A stretch of DNA of 64,000 bases from Streptomyces sp. cf386 (GTDB taxonomy: Bacteria > Actinomycetota > Actinomycetes > Streptomycetales > Streptomycetaceae): assembly GCF_900103585.1 (NCBI RefSeq), contig NZ_FNHV01000004.1, forward strand, positions 186,001-250,000. Reading direction: 5' to 3'. The notes beneath the pieces were generated by a model. That model searched no databases, was not told the DNA's origin, and worked only from the letters and a program-made list of their open reading frames with translations. The position numbers and the translations under genes are program-made. This document shows positions 39,607 to 48,114 of the stretch, piece after piece (position 1 is the first letter of the stretch; every line of letters starts with the position of its first letter).

Positions 39607-39960
39607 AATCGTTCAGCCGCAGCGCTAAGGCGGAATGGAAGGGGAATTCGTGTCACCCAGAATCCATCGCGCTGCAACCGGCCTCCCGCGAAGGAAAACG
39701 GGACTGAGCGTCATGGCGGTGGTGACCACCACCGCCTCCCGGATCCCCGCCGCACGGCTCGGGTCCGGAACGATTTTTCCCATCGCCACCGCGATGCCGT
39801 CAGCGAAACCGTCGATGCCCGCGGCAATGCTCACCGCACGACCTCGCCCGGTCCATCCCGAGGCGCTCGTTCGAGTCCTGACCTGGGCTGACGCTCAACG
39901 GACCTTTGCAAGCAGGTACTCAGCGCGGGCGACATCTCTCTGGCCCCGCCCGGAGTGAGG
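39607..39960. other. Interval without a supported gene
   Basis: A minus-strand frame (39625-39834) contains the protein-like string AAGIDGFADGIAVAMGKIVP, but it has no recognisable family, no ribosome site and unlikely ends. I regard it as a fragment or chance. Nothing else was seen. Confidence 0.3.
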
Positions 39961-40640
39961 TCAGAGCGGTGTCGCCGCGTGCAGGATCAGCACCATCGTC
40001 ACCGCGGAGTTGGCGGACGACATGGCGGACACAGCCGCCCCGGCCGCCGCTGCCCCGGCGGCCGCACCCACCGCACTGAACACCGAGGGCCAACTGCGCG
40101 TCACCGGCGCGGGGCCCAGCAGCGCCGCCACCCGGCGGGGCACCGGCCCCGGAGCAGCGAAACCCGCGAGGGTGGGAATCGGCGTACCGCGGGAGACAAG
40201 CGCCGCCCTCCCGATCGCAGAGGCCACGGTCCTGCGGTCACCTACGACACGGGCCGCTTCCTCGTCAGCCCACCGCTCCGTCGTGTACGACACCGCGGTA
40301 CGCAGGGGCCGCAGGAAGGGGTTGGTATGTGCGGACAACTGCACGACCAGCAGGAACCGGTGATGACGGGCCGCCAGGTGTGCCCGCTCGTGGGCGAACA
40401 GGGCGCGGTGTTCGGCGGGGCGAAGGCCGGCGGGGAGGGCTGTGGTCACCACGATCCGGCCCCGAGCACCCGCGCCGGGCAGGGCGTAGGCGTACGGCAT
40501 CTCGTCGGGCAGGACGGCGACCTCCGTGCCGGGCAGCCCGGCGAGCGCCCGGTGGGCACGGCGCCGTACCCGACCGTGCCGCCACACTCGGACTCCGCTC
40601 AGCCGCTCCCGACCAGCGGCCGTGGGCCGCCACCGCCGAG
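39961..40640 (-). pseudogene. M56-type membrane metallopeptidase, N-terminally truncated
   Basis: The C-terminal ~220 residues of a BlaR1/M56-like peptidase remain: LAGLPGTEVAVLPDEMPYAYALPG, the zinc motif HERAH in LFAHERAHLAARHHRF, ERWADEEAARVVGDR (third ligand Glu) and two C-terminal hydrophobic segments. The N-terminal membrane helices expected in this family are missing; upstream of about 40640 the frame becomes arginine-rich noise. A deletion has fused it to the remains of the next gene. Confidence 0.65.
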
Positions 40641-40689
40641 TCCTCCCGCCCATTCCGCCCGGTGACCCACACCTCGACGTAGCGCGTGC

Positions 40690-40915
40690 CGCTCGCCGCG
40701 TGGCGTTCACGCACCGTCGTCACACCCTCTCGGCGCACGGGACGATCGCCTCCTGCCCTCCCTGCCGGGCGGTTACCAGCCTTCTCCTCGGCGACGACTC
40801 GGGCGCCGTACGGCGTGGGGGCGGCCGCGTCGGCGTCGGACACCGCCGGCAACAGGAAGAGGTCCGCGATCACTAGGGCGACGAGTAGACGTAAGCGTGC
40901 GGGGCTCCACGGCAT
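40690..40915 (-). pseudogene. Truncated exported protein
   Basis: ATG 40915 has a strong ribosome site (GGAAGGAGA) and encodes a signal peptide (LRLLVALVIADLFLLPAVSDADAA) followed by ~50 residues (GVTTVRERHAASGTRYVEVW). After about 40690 the frame enters arginine-rich sequence opposite the M56 remnant, so the C-terminal part is lost. Original function unknown. Confidence 0.5.
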
Positions 40916-40958
40916 GGCGAGATCTCCTTCCGTCCAAGGGTGTTTATGTGGGCCGTCG

Positions 40959-41120
40959 TCATGCGTCTCGGCTGCGCAGTGTTGCGGCCGCGAGCAGGAG
41001 CAGCGCCGCTGTGTACCCGGTGACCAGGAGCAGCGACGGCCAAGGGCCCAGGCTGCCGACCGTCTCCGCTGTGGCGTCTGAGGTCTGGGTGAGTTCGCGG
41101 CCGGCACCCTCATCCGTCAT
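40959..41120 (-). pseudogene. C-terminal fragment of an ABC-2-type permease
   Basis: Only ~50 residues remain, ending LLLVTGYTAALLLLAAATLRSRDA: a last membrane helix plus the RxRDA tail typical of ABC-2 permeases. Upstream residues are not permease-like. It ends 43 bp before the truncated exported gene. The rest of 41121-41293 holds no supported gene. Confidence 0.5.
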
Positions 41121-41293
41121 TCCCCGGGCGCCGTCACCAAGGTCATCGGCGTGCTTCTCCTCCCGTCCCTCCTTTCTGCAGTGCGGCCGTCGGCGTGAAC
41201 CCGGCGACTCAGCGCTGGGCATCACGGTGAGAGCCGGTTGGGCCTGGACCAAGTGCCTTGTCCCACCCGTGAGTCGGCGGGGATCATGACGGG

Positions 41294-43204
41294 GTGCAGC
41301 ACCGAGAGGAACTCCACGAACTACTCGCACGTGCCGGACTCACGGTCGTCGAGGACGTGCGCCCGGGCAGCCTGTTCCCGCCGGAGGCAGGCTGGCGGGT
41401 CGCGCGGGGGATCGCGGCGCCGGACGGCGTGGCCCTGCAAGCTCTCGATGCCGCGTGGTGGCGCCGTCTTTGCGATCCCGACGGCGAGTTCCTGGTGGCC
41501 GTCCTCGGGCATCGGATCGGCGGCAATGACTCCTGGTGGACCCGAGTCCGGAACGCCGGGAGCGGCGTGCCGGAGTTGACCGGCGACCCCGGGTTCGTGG
41601 CCCTCTCCCTCGACGGGCAGGTGCTGCTGGCGGCGGTGCCCGGCGCGGGCGGGCATCGGGTGACGGCCCTCGACCGACTGCCGGAGCGGCTGGAGGAAGC
41701 TGCCGAGGCCGCCGGGCTTGAGACGGAGGTCGAGCGCGCCGAGGTGTGGGCGGCGGTGCCCGGCCGGCCGGCATGGCCTTTGCACTGGGCGGAGGGGATC
41801 GGGTCCAATCCGGCCGCGCCGGACGAGCTGCTGATCCGGCTGATGGATGTGGAGGTTGGCTTCCTGCACGGCTGCGACCGGCCCGCCGTCCTCGACGCCG
41901 CCGTGGCGCATCCCGATCCGCGAGTGCGGTCAAGACCCGCGGACACCTTCCGGCCCAAGCTCACGTCCGATCAGTGGGTACGCCTGGTCCGCGCCGAGCC
42001 GTCGCCGAATCGACGCGTGCTCTGGGCGGAGCACGCCTGCGTCTGGGGCGCCGAACTCCCCGGGGACCTGTACGACGACCTCCTCGCCGGCCAGTCCCGC
42101 GCTCAGGCCGCCGAACTCCCGGGGCTCCCCGCACAGCACCTCCCTGGCCTCGCGGCCGACGCCGATCCCCGGGTGCGGGCGGCGGCCTGTGCCCGGTGGG
42201 AGGACCTGGCTGCGCCGCTGCGGGAGCGGCTGCTGGCCGACACCGACGACGCGGTGCGTACGGCGGCGCTGCTCGCCCACCACACCGGCCTACCCATGCC
42301 TCGCGAGGTTTTCGCCGTCCTGCCCGACCCGCGGCGAGCGCTCGAGCAATGCCGCTTCGTGCCCGAGTTGGAGGAAGAGCTGGTCAGGGACGGGGACGCG
42401 GAGGTACGTCGGGTGCTGGCCGCCAACCCGGGCCTGGTTGCGCACGGCGTCGCCGTGTTGGCGGAAGACCCCCAGGACGACATCCGCGCCGCGGTGGCGC
42501 TGCGCCCCGACCTCACCGAGGAGCAACGTGCCGCGGTGCGCCACGACTTCGACCCGACGCCGATGTCGCGCACTCTGCCCTGGGTCGAGGGTCTGCACGG
42601 CGACGTCGACGCGATGCGCCGCCTCGCCGCATCGTCCCACCCTCTGATCCGCCGTAGTGTGGCCCGAGCCCGGCACCTCCCACCGGATGTCGTCGAGCGT
42701 CTGGCGCGGGACGGGGACCGCGTGGTCCGCCTGTTCCTCGCCGAATCGTGCGAGGACGCGCCAGCCGAGATGCTCCTGGAGGTCTGGCGCTGGTGGGACG
42801 GCAGCTTCAGCCACCCCGACCGGCCCCGCAGCCACCCCAACTTCCCCCGTGCGGGCCTGCTGCGCTACATCGCCGACCCCAGCGGGCGGATGCGCCGCCT
42901 GGCCCTGGACGATCCGGAGTCGACACCGGCTCACGTCGCACACCTGGCCCGGGACCCCGAAGCCGAGGTGCGCCGCCGCGCGGCTGAGGACCCCAGGCTG
43001 TCACCGGCCGACGCGGTACAGCTGCTGAACGACCCGGAGGCCCACGTCCGCGGCACCGCGGTGCGCAATCCACGGCTGCCGGCCCAGGTCCTGGCCGGGC
43101 TGTTGCACGACCGCGACACGGCATGCGCAGCGGTCACCAACCCGGCGATCCCGGTTTCTGTCCTGCACCGCATCCTTACCGCGGCTGCGGCAGCCCCGCG
43201 CTGA
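41294..43204 (+). CDS. Leucine-rich-repeat-variant (LRV)/HEAT-like repeat protein
   Basis: The 636-residue protein has an N-terminal ~190-residue unique domain (WWRRLCDPDGEFLVAVLGHR), then many ~24-residue helical repeats with the pattern DPxxxVRxxxAxxPxLxxxxxxxLxxD, for example DADPRVRAAACARW, DGDAEVRRVLAANPGL, DPEAEVRRRAAEDPRL and DPEAHVRGTAVRNPRL. Such LRV arrays form right-handed superhelices for protein binding. The GTG start is chosen by frame. It is intact and high-GC unlike its neighbours; function unknown. The IS lies 55 bp after its stop. Confidence 0.75.
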   Translation: MQHREELHELLARAGLTVVEDVRPGSLFPPEAGWRVARGIAAPDGVALQALDAAWWRRLCDPDGEFLVAVLGHRIGGNDSWWTRVRNAGSGVPELTGDPGFVALSLDGQVLLAAVPGAGGHRVTALDRLPERLEEAAEAAGLETEVERAEVWAAVPGRPAWPLHWAEGIGSNPAAPDELLIRLMDVEVGFLHGCDRPAVLDAAVAHPDPRVRSRPADTFRPKLTSDQWVRLVRAEPSPNRRVLWAEHACVWGAELPGDLYDDLLAGQSRAQAAELPGLPAQHLPGLAADADPRVRAAACARWEDLAAPLRERLLADTDDAVRTAALLAHHTGLPMPREVFAVLPDPRRALEQCRFVPELEEELVRDGDAEVRRVLAANPGLVAHGVAVLAEDPQDDIRAAVALRPDLTEEQRAAVRHDFDPTPMSRTLPWVEGLHGDVDAMRRLAASSHPLIRRSVARARHLPPDVVERLARDGDRVVRLFLAESCEDAPAEMLLEVWRWWDGSFSHPDRPRSHPNFPRAGLLRYIADPSGRMRRLALDDPESTPAHVAHLARDPEAEVRRRAAEDPRLSPADAVQLLNDPEAHVRGTAVRNPRLPAQVLAGLLHDRDTACAAVTNPAIPVSVLHRILTAAAAAPR

Positions 43205-43375
43205 CTGACACCCCACACGGAGGCCGTGGCGGCCCGACGCTGAACTCCGGCACGCCTAGTACTCCAGCCGTAGATCGTGATCTCGATGGTGAGGGGCGTC
43301 GAGGCGGCAGGTGTCCAGCGTGGATCATCTCGCCCGAGACGCCCATGCCGTCGCGGGCGTCGGCTCCTTCTTCGT

Positions 43376-43780
43376 CTACCCGAGTTCACCGCGACGGAGG
43401 GCGTCCCTTATCTCGCTGAGCTTCGCGGTCGTTGCCGGGGTCCGCTCCTGTGCTTGTTCAGCGAGTCGGAGGGCATCGTCGATCTCGCTGAGCTTCCTGG
43501 AGGACAGGACGGCCGCCCGCTCTATCAGGTCATCACGGGACACGGTGGTCAGCCACGTGCACGGGGTGAAGCCTGGACGCGGGAACGCGAGCCTTAGCAC
43601 GCCTTCGAACGGCAGTCCTTCACCGGCGCCCACCATCACTTCGATGCCCAGACCGCTGATGTCGACGCCCGCCGGAGCAACGACCTGCATCACCCGGATC
43701 CCGGACGTGTCCTCTCCCGACAGCAGTACGACCAACCTCCGCTCGTCGAACTGAACCCACCAGACTTCGCCACGTTGCAC
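43376..43780 (-). CDS. PemK/MazF-family toxin-like protein
   Basis: The 134-residue protein starts at GTG 43780, with GGAGG 4 nt upstream. It has the MazF-like opening QRGEVWWVQFDERRLVVLLSG, then VVAPAGVDISGLG, GLPFEGVLRLAFPRPGFTPCTWLTTV and the typical SRDDLIERAAVLSSRKLSEIDDALRL end. Relatives are sequence-specific mRNA interferases. No antitoxin is adjacent. The C terminus is extended by a tandem duplication (KLSEIDDALR...KLSEIRDALR). It lies within the IS ends, divergent from the transposase. Confidence 0.8.
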   Translation of the reverse strand: MQRGEVWWVQFDERRLVVLLSGEDTSGIRVMQVVAPAGVDISGLGIEVMVGAGEGLPFEGVLRLAFPRPGFTPCTWLTTVSRDDLIERAAVLSSRKLSEIDDALRLAEQAQERTPATTAKLSEIRDALRRGELG

Positions 43781-43868
43781 AAGTCCTCCAAATACAGGAC
43801 GGCAGGCAGACGCTGCGCGACCCTGACGCGCTGTGGAGACGGGCGCGGCCACCGTTGATCATCGGTGT

Positions 43869-45179
43869 GTGAAGACAAACGATCATGCGGTGGCCGCAGG
43901 TCACAGCGTAGACCCTGCCCGCTGGCAGGAAGCGTTCGAGGGCCTGATGAGCCGGATAGCGGGACGGTTCACGCGGGTGGAATCCCGGCGCCGGGCCCGG
44001 AAGTTGGTACTCGGCCTGCTGTCCGACCTGCCGCGCAAGAACTGCTGGACCATCGACGAGTGGGCCGGGGACAAAACCCCGGACGGCATGCAGCACCTGC
44101 TCGGGCGGGCCAAGTGGGACGCCGACCAGGTCCGCGACGACGTGCGCGCCTACGTGGTCGAGCATTTGCACGACGACGAGGCAGTCCTGGTGGTCGACGA
44201 GACCGGCGACGTGAAGCAGGGCACCGACACTGTCGGTGCTCAGCGGCAGTACACCGGCACCGCGGGCAGGATCGAGAACGCGCAGGTCGCCGTCTATCTG
44301 GTCTACGCCGGCCGCCGCGGGCACGCCGCGGCGGACCGGGAACTGTACGTTCCGCGTTCCTGGACCTCCGACCCCGACCGCTGCCGGGCAGCCGGCCTTG
44401 GCGACAAGACGGAGTTCGCGACCAAGCCGGAGTTGGCCGCTCGCATGGTCACCCGGATTCCTCGACGCCGGCCACCGGGCCGCCTGGGTCGCGGGAGACG
44501 AGGTCTACGGCGGTAACCCGAGGCTGCGCGCCGCGCTGGAGGAACGTGGCACCGGCTACGTACTCGCGATGGCCTGCTCGCACGAAGTCACCACAGGCGC
44601 CGGGAAGTTCCGCGCCGACATGCCGGCCAGGAAGGTGCCCAAGAGAGCCTGGCAGAAGCTATCCGCAGGGGCTGCCAAGGGCCACCGCTTCTACGACTGG
44701 GCCGTCATCGACCTCACCGCCCCCAGCCCGGGAGCCGGCAGTTGCTGATCCGCCGCAACCGCAGCACCGGCGAACTCGCGTATTACCGCTGCTACTCGCC
44801 GGCCGCAGTGCCGCTGACCACCCTGGTGCGCGTCGCTGGATCAAGGTGGCGGGTCGAGGAGTTTTTCCAGTCCGGCAAAGGCTTGGCGGCCTTGGACGAG
44901 CACCAGGTCCGCCGCTACCCGTCTTGGTCCCGCTGGGTCACCCTGGCCATGCTGGCGCACGCCTTCCTCGCAGTCGTCCGCGCGAACGAACACGACCGTC
45001 ATCCCTCACCCGACGAGCTGATACCGCTCACCTGCGACGAGATCCAACGACTGTTCATCACGCTTGTCATCCAACGCGCCTTTGACCCTGTCCACCGGCT
45101 TCGCTGGTCCGTCTGGCGACGCCGCCACCAGGCTCGATCCCAGACCAGCCACTACCGGCGACAAGCCGCTCAAGCATGA
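43869..45179 (+). pseudogene. IS701-family DDE transposase, frameshifted
   Basis: About 437 codons are spread over two frames. Segment 1 (from GTG 43869) carries the first catalytic Asp in VLVVDETGDVKQG. An extra base near 44457 (after MVTR) shifts the frame; segment 2 carries the second Asp in WVAGDEVYGGNPRLRAAL. A compensating one-base loss near 44735 restores the first frame; segment 3 carries the Glu in RWRVEEFFQSGKGLAALDEHQV and runs to TGA 45179, inside one base of the right end. Unless sequencing error explains the shifts, the transposase is dead. Confidence 0.85.
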
Positions 45180-45243
45180 AGATCACGATCTACGGCCGGA
45201 GTACTAGCCGGCCACCCCTACTCCAATAGAGGCTTGAAACGCT

Positions 45244-45975
45244 ATGCGCTTCATCTCCAAGACGTCGTTGGGCGGCGTGACCGAACAGCTCTTCAGCCTC
45301 GACGAGATCCCCGGCGTGCTGTGGACGCCGGAAGGCGCCCACGGCACTCGCCCCCTGATTCTTATGGGACACGGCGGCGGGCAACACAAGAAGGCCCCCG
45401 GCATCCTGGCCCGCGCCCATCGCTTCGCCGCCGAGGGCGGGTGCGCGGTCGCCGCGATCGACGTGCCCAACCACGGCGAGCGGCCGACGGACGAGGAGTT
45501 CGACCGGATCGCGACCGAGTACCGGGCGCATATGGCCGCCGGAGAGGATACGGCTGCGCTGGACACCACGATGTACACGCTCGTGGCCGGGCAGACCGTC
45601 GCGGAATGGCAGGCAGTCCTGACCGCAGTCCAGCAACTCGACCATATCGGCGGTGGACCGGTGGGCTATTGGGGCGTGTCGCTGGGCTGCGCGTTCGGGA
45701 TACCGTTCGTCGCCGCAGAACCTCGAGTCCGCGCCGCGGTGCTGGGCCTGCAAGGGTCGCCCGCGCTGGCCGGGACCGCCGCGCAGATCACCGTGCCGGT
45801 GCAATTTCTGGTCCAGTGGGACGATGAGCAGATGCCCCGTGCACAGAGCCTGGCGTTGTTCGATGCCATCGGTTCAGCCGAGAAGACACTGCACGCCACC
45901 CCCGGCAAGCACGGAGATCTGCCGCGGTTCGAAATGGACGACTCGCTGCGATTCTTCGCCCGACATCTGGGCTGA
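45244..45975 (+). CDS. Alpha/beta hydrolase
   Basis: The 243-residue cytosolic hydrolase of the dienelactone-hydrolase/esterase type has strand-loop LILMGHGGGQHKK, AIDVPNHGERPT, the nucleophile elbow GVSLGCAFG (Ser), FLVQWDDEQMPRAQS with the acid, and the His in ATPGKHGDLPRFE. The substrate is unknown. The IS inserted 36 bp upstream of its start, so the native promoter may be displaced. A strong hairpin follows the gene. Confidence 0.82.
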   Translation: MRFISKTSLGGVTEQLFSLDEIPGVLWTPEGAHGTRPLILMGHGGGQHKKAPGILARAHRFAAEGGCAVAAIDVPNHGERPTDEEFDRIATEYRAHMAAGEDTAALDTTMYTLVAGQTVAEWQAVLTAVQQLDHIGGGPVGYWGVSLGCAFGIPFVAAEPRVRAAVLGLQGSPALAGTAAQITVPVQFLVQWDDEQMPRAQSLALFDAIGSAEKTLHATPGKHGDLPRFEMDDSLRFFARHLG

Positions 45976-46043
45976 TACGCCTGTAGTCCACGCCGCCGAC
46001 GAGCACCTACGCCGGATCTGCGCCGACCGTTTCCGGCTCATGA

Positions 46044-46073
46044 GATAGCGGGCCAGCCAGCTGGCCCGCTATC
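46044..46073 (+). terminator. Hairpin terminator after the alpha/beta hydrolase
   Basis: A perfect 13-bp inverted repeat GATAGCGGGCCAG / CTGGCCCGCTATC with a 4-base loop lies 69 bp after the hydrolase stop. It is a typical stable actinobacterial terminator without a long T tract. Confidence 0.75.
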
Positions 46074-46103
46074 GTCCATTGCCTGGCGGATCAGGATCAG
46101 GCC

Positions 46104-46146
46104 ATGATCGCCGAGCAGTTGGGACATAGCTCGGAAGGCCGCTAGC
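46104..46146 (+). pseudogene. Integrase C-terminal scrap
   Basis: A short plus-strand frame reads AMIAEQLGHSSEGR and stops. This matches the pattern around the catalytic His of tyrosine recombinases (xxLGHSS). It is too short to be functional and is one more trace of past integration. Confidence 0.35.
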
Positions 46147-46775
46147 GAGGCCACTTTTCACAGATCGTTACTACGTTTGCCACTGCCGAGACGACTGCGG
46201 CCGCAGTGGGAATCCATCGTCGAATGTCTCGAATTCCCCAACGGCGACGTAGAGGCGCATTCTCTTCCTGGTTTTCCATAAGCCCTCCGCAGTGGATGTC
46301 GAACTGGCTCGGTTTAGATGGGTGACCCCCTTATCTCTGGCGGGATCGCCCTCAAGTCAGGAAGAGAGCCTAGGGAGCGGAGTGCCTCACGTCACTAGGG
46401 GAAGGAGCCTCTGACCTGCGAGCTTGCTAGCGCTCAGCGTACCTGGCGACATGGTGGGTGAGATGTAAATTGCCCCATAATGTCACATGCGGCGAGTCGT
46501 GAAATGTTGTATGCAGCGACGCGGAATGCTCCTGACCGGTCAACGTTTCCCCTCTTCGGATTCGGGGAATACTGGCAGGGCCACCTATGTTCCAATTCGC
46601 GCGGACGCCGCTCCGCCGCAATCCGAACCCGTAAACGAATTAGTTCGCCTATCGGTTCGAATTGTGGTCAGTGTTACGTGCTTGGGTGCTCCGAATAGGA
46701 GGTCGGCAGGGGGCGATGCCCTCGGTTCGTGAGGCGCGCCGTTCATCGAGAGTGGCAATTGCGCCGTACCCGTCG
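46147..46775. other. AT-rich interval without a supported gene
   Basis: About 630 bp of clearly lower-GC DNA. Short frames on both strands lack ribosome sites and family-like sequence. It is probably decayed island DNA. Confidence 0.4.
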
Positions 46776-46860
46776 ACTCCGCGTCCAGGTCGACTGAGAC
46801 GATCCGCCCGGCGGAGCCGATCCCGATGATGGGCGCGAACTCCTCGGTGGCGGCCACCAT
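46776..46860 (-). pseudogene. FtsK/TraB-like transfer protein fragment
   Basis: From ATG 46860 the frame reads EEFAPIIGIGSAGRIVSVDLDAES, the pattern just before the Walker A region of FtsK/SpoIIIE-type DNA translocases of actinobacterial integrative elements. It then breaks off. The ATPase domain is missing. It supports an AICE-type origin for the island. Confidence 0.4.
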
Positions 46861-47234
46861 CTCGCGCCTCTTGGGGTCCTACCTTCGCCGGTCTCATCGG
46901 GCTCGGCACATCGCCCGCCTGGTCAAGGCCCCGGTGGACAAGGCGATCGGTTGGGGCGGCATCGCGGCCCTCAGCTTCATGACGCTGTGCATCGCGCTGT
47001 TGAACGGGGTCATCATGCCGCTGACGACGTGATCCGCTGGAGGCACGGCCCTCTCATCGATCGCAGCGTCCGCTGACCGTGCCGCACACGCTGGGCCCGG
47101 CCCTTCCGTCGGAGGGCGGGACCCAGCAGTGTCAGAGTGCCCGACAGACATGCGGGACGGAGTCGAGCCTTGGCTGTTTCTTCCACCAGGATTCGTTCGA
47201 TGTGAATCCGCTGTTCCGCCAGTGGCGAAGTCGG

Positions 47235-47745
47235 GCGTCCATGTGTTGCCGGCTCCTATGCGTCCCAGCGGCAGAGGAAAGATGGAGAGGGCGGCATCGG
47301 CGGGGAGGGCAGCCTGGGCGCGCTTGAGCGCCTCATAGACCCGTATCTCCTCGCGGGAGTCAAAAACGAATCCGGCGCGTCGCAGTTCCGGTTTCGGATC
47401 GGTGACACGCGCGGCGTGGTTCGTTGTGGTGTCGGCGGTGAGCCGCCCCTGAAGAGCTGACCTCCAGTCCGCGGCCACGTCTGGTAGCGCTCAGCGCTGG
47501 CCCGACATAGACAGAGTGCGCTTCGACGCCGTTCCGTTCAGCGATCGGCAGGAGGGCGTCCCGGATCCGCGCAAGCAAGTCCTCAGAGAACTGGTCCATA
47601 AGCCATCCGGGAACCAGAAGGCGGGCATCCATCCAGTCGCCGAACTTGTTGCCGGGAGACCACTCGATTCCTTCAACGTCCAGTAGAAGGACAACGAAGT
47701 ACGGGAACACGATCGCCGCCAACACGTGGCACACCGAGATCTGGA
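47235..47745 (-). pseudogene. Degenerate nuclease-like gene
   Basis: Two adjacent minus-strand frames together read like one gene: FVVLLLDVEGIEWSPGNKFGDWMDARLLVP...VYVGPALS (47745 to about 47500), then after a frameshift near 47480 DWRSALQGRLTAD, GFVFDSREEIRVYEALKRAQAALP and GAGNTWTPDF, where sense stops at about 47235. The FDSxEE...YEAL and TPDF elements recall restriction-endonuclease-like proteins. It is truncated at both ends. Confidence 0.45.
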
Positions 47746-48065
47746 AACCTGCCCTGGCCAGGGCAGGCGTCATCCCTCCGCGTGCCAACGGGGCGAAACC
47801 TTGGCAGTGGCAAGCGGCACCGAAGGACGGGTTCCATGTGTCGAGGTACACATACGCATCCCTCGTGCTGGAGGCAGGAGAGTCGGTCGTCACCCTCGCC
47901 AAGTGGTTGGGGCGTTCGTCGCCGACCATCACGCTCGATCACTACGCGCACTTCATGCCGGAGGCAGGGAAGAAGGGGCGCAGGGCGATCGATAGCCTGC
48001 TGGGGGAGCGGGCGAAGGAGAGCTGCGGTCCGAACTCCCCAGATTCTCCCCAGGTCCGATCCTGA
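47719..48065 (+). pseudogene. Tyrosine integrase, C-terminal remnant
   Basis: The remaining ~115 residues read NTWHTEIWKPALARAGVIPP, then the catalytic Arg region GFHVSRYTYASLVLEAGESV, KWLGRSSPTITLDHYAHFMP (expected His of LGHSS is Arg) with the nucleophile Tyr, and AGKKGRRAIDSLLGE. The N-terminal two thirds are missing, replaced by the nuclease-like remnant on the other strand. It marks the right end of the island. Confidence 0.8.
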
Positions 48066-48092
48066 GTGCAGATTCGACCGTCCGACGCGCGT

Positions 48093-48109
48093 AAACAGCG
48101 AGGTGAGAG
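48093..48109 (+). repeat. Right att-like core
   Basis: AAACAGCGAGGTGAGAG matches the left copy at 38072-38088 with one mismatch and lies just after the integrase remnant, the usual place of attP/attR. It also supplies the GAGGTGAG ribosome site of the downstream gene, so integration would keep that gene translatable. Confidence 0.55.
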
Positions 48110-48114
48110 CCCGT

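Larger units (their letters stand above)
43260..45203. mobile_element. IS701-type insertion sequence carrying a PemK/MazF-like gene
   Basis: The ends are 24-bp inverted repeats (43260-43283 and 45180-45203, one mismatch; outer end TACTCC[A/G]GCC). CTAG target duplications flank both sides (43256-43259, 45204-45207). Length is 1944 bp. Between the left end and the transposase sits a toxin-like gene on the opposite strand, which is unusual for a simple IS. No second internal copy of the left end was found, so the toxin gene is inside the element. Confidence 0.8.
38028..48109. mobile_element. Decayed genomic island flanked by direct repeats
   Basis: A ~10-kb region is bounded by two direct-repeat pairs. 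A 22-bp block matching an integrase 3' end occurs at 38028-38049 and 47963-47984, and a 17-bp att-like core (AAACAGCGAG[A/G]TGAGAG) at 38072-38088 and 48093-48109. Inside are mostly fragments (integrase, FtsK-like, nuclease-like, M56, ABC permease), AT-richer DNA and an IS, whereas core genes flank it. The extra integrase end on the left suggests accretion of two related integrations followed by deletion. Confidence 0.6.

Noticed and set aside
46826..47032. 68-codon plus-strand frame with a hydrophobic end (GGIAALSFMTLCIALLNG)
   Set aside because: It could be a small membrane protein of an integrative element, but it overlaps the FtsK-like fragment on the other strand and lacks a ribosome site; left as undecided debris.
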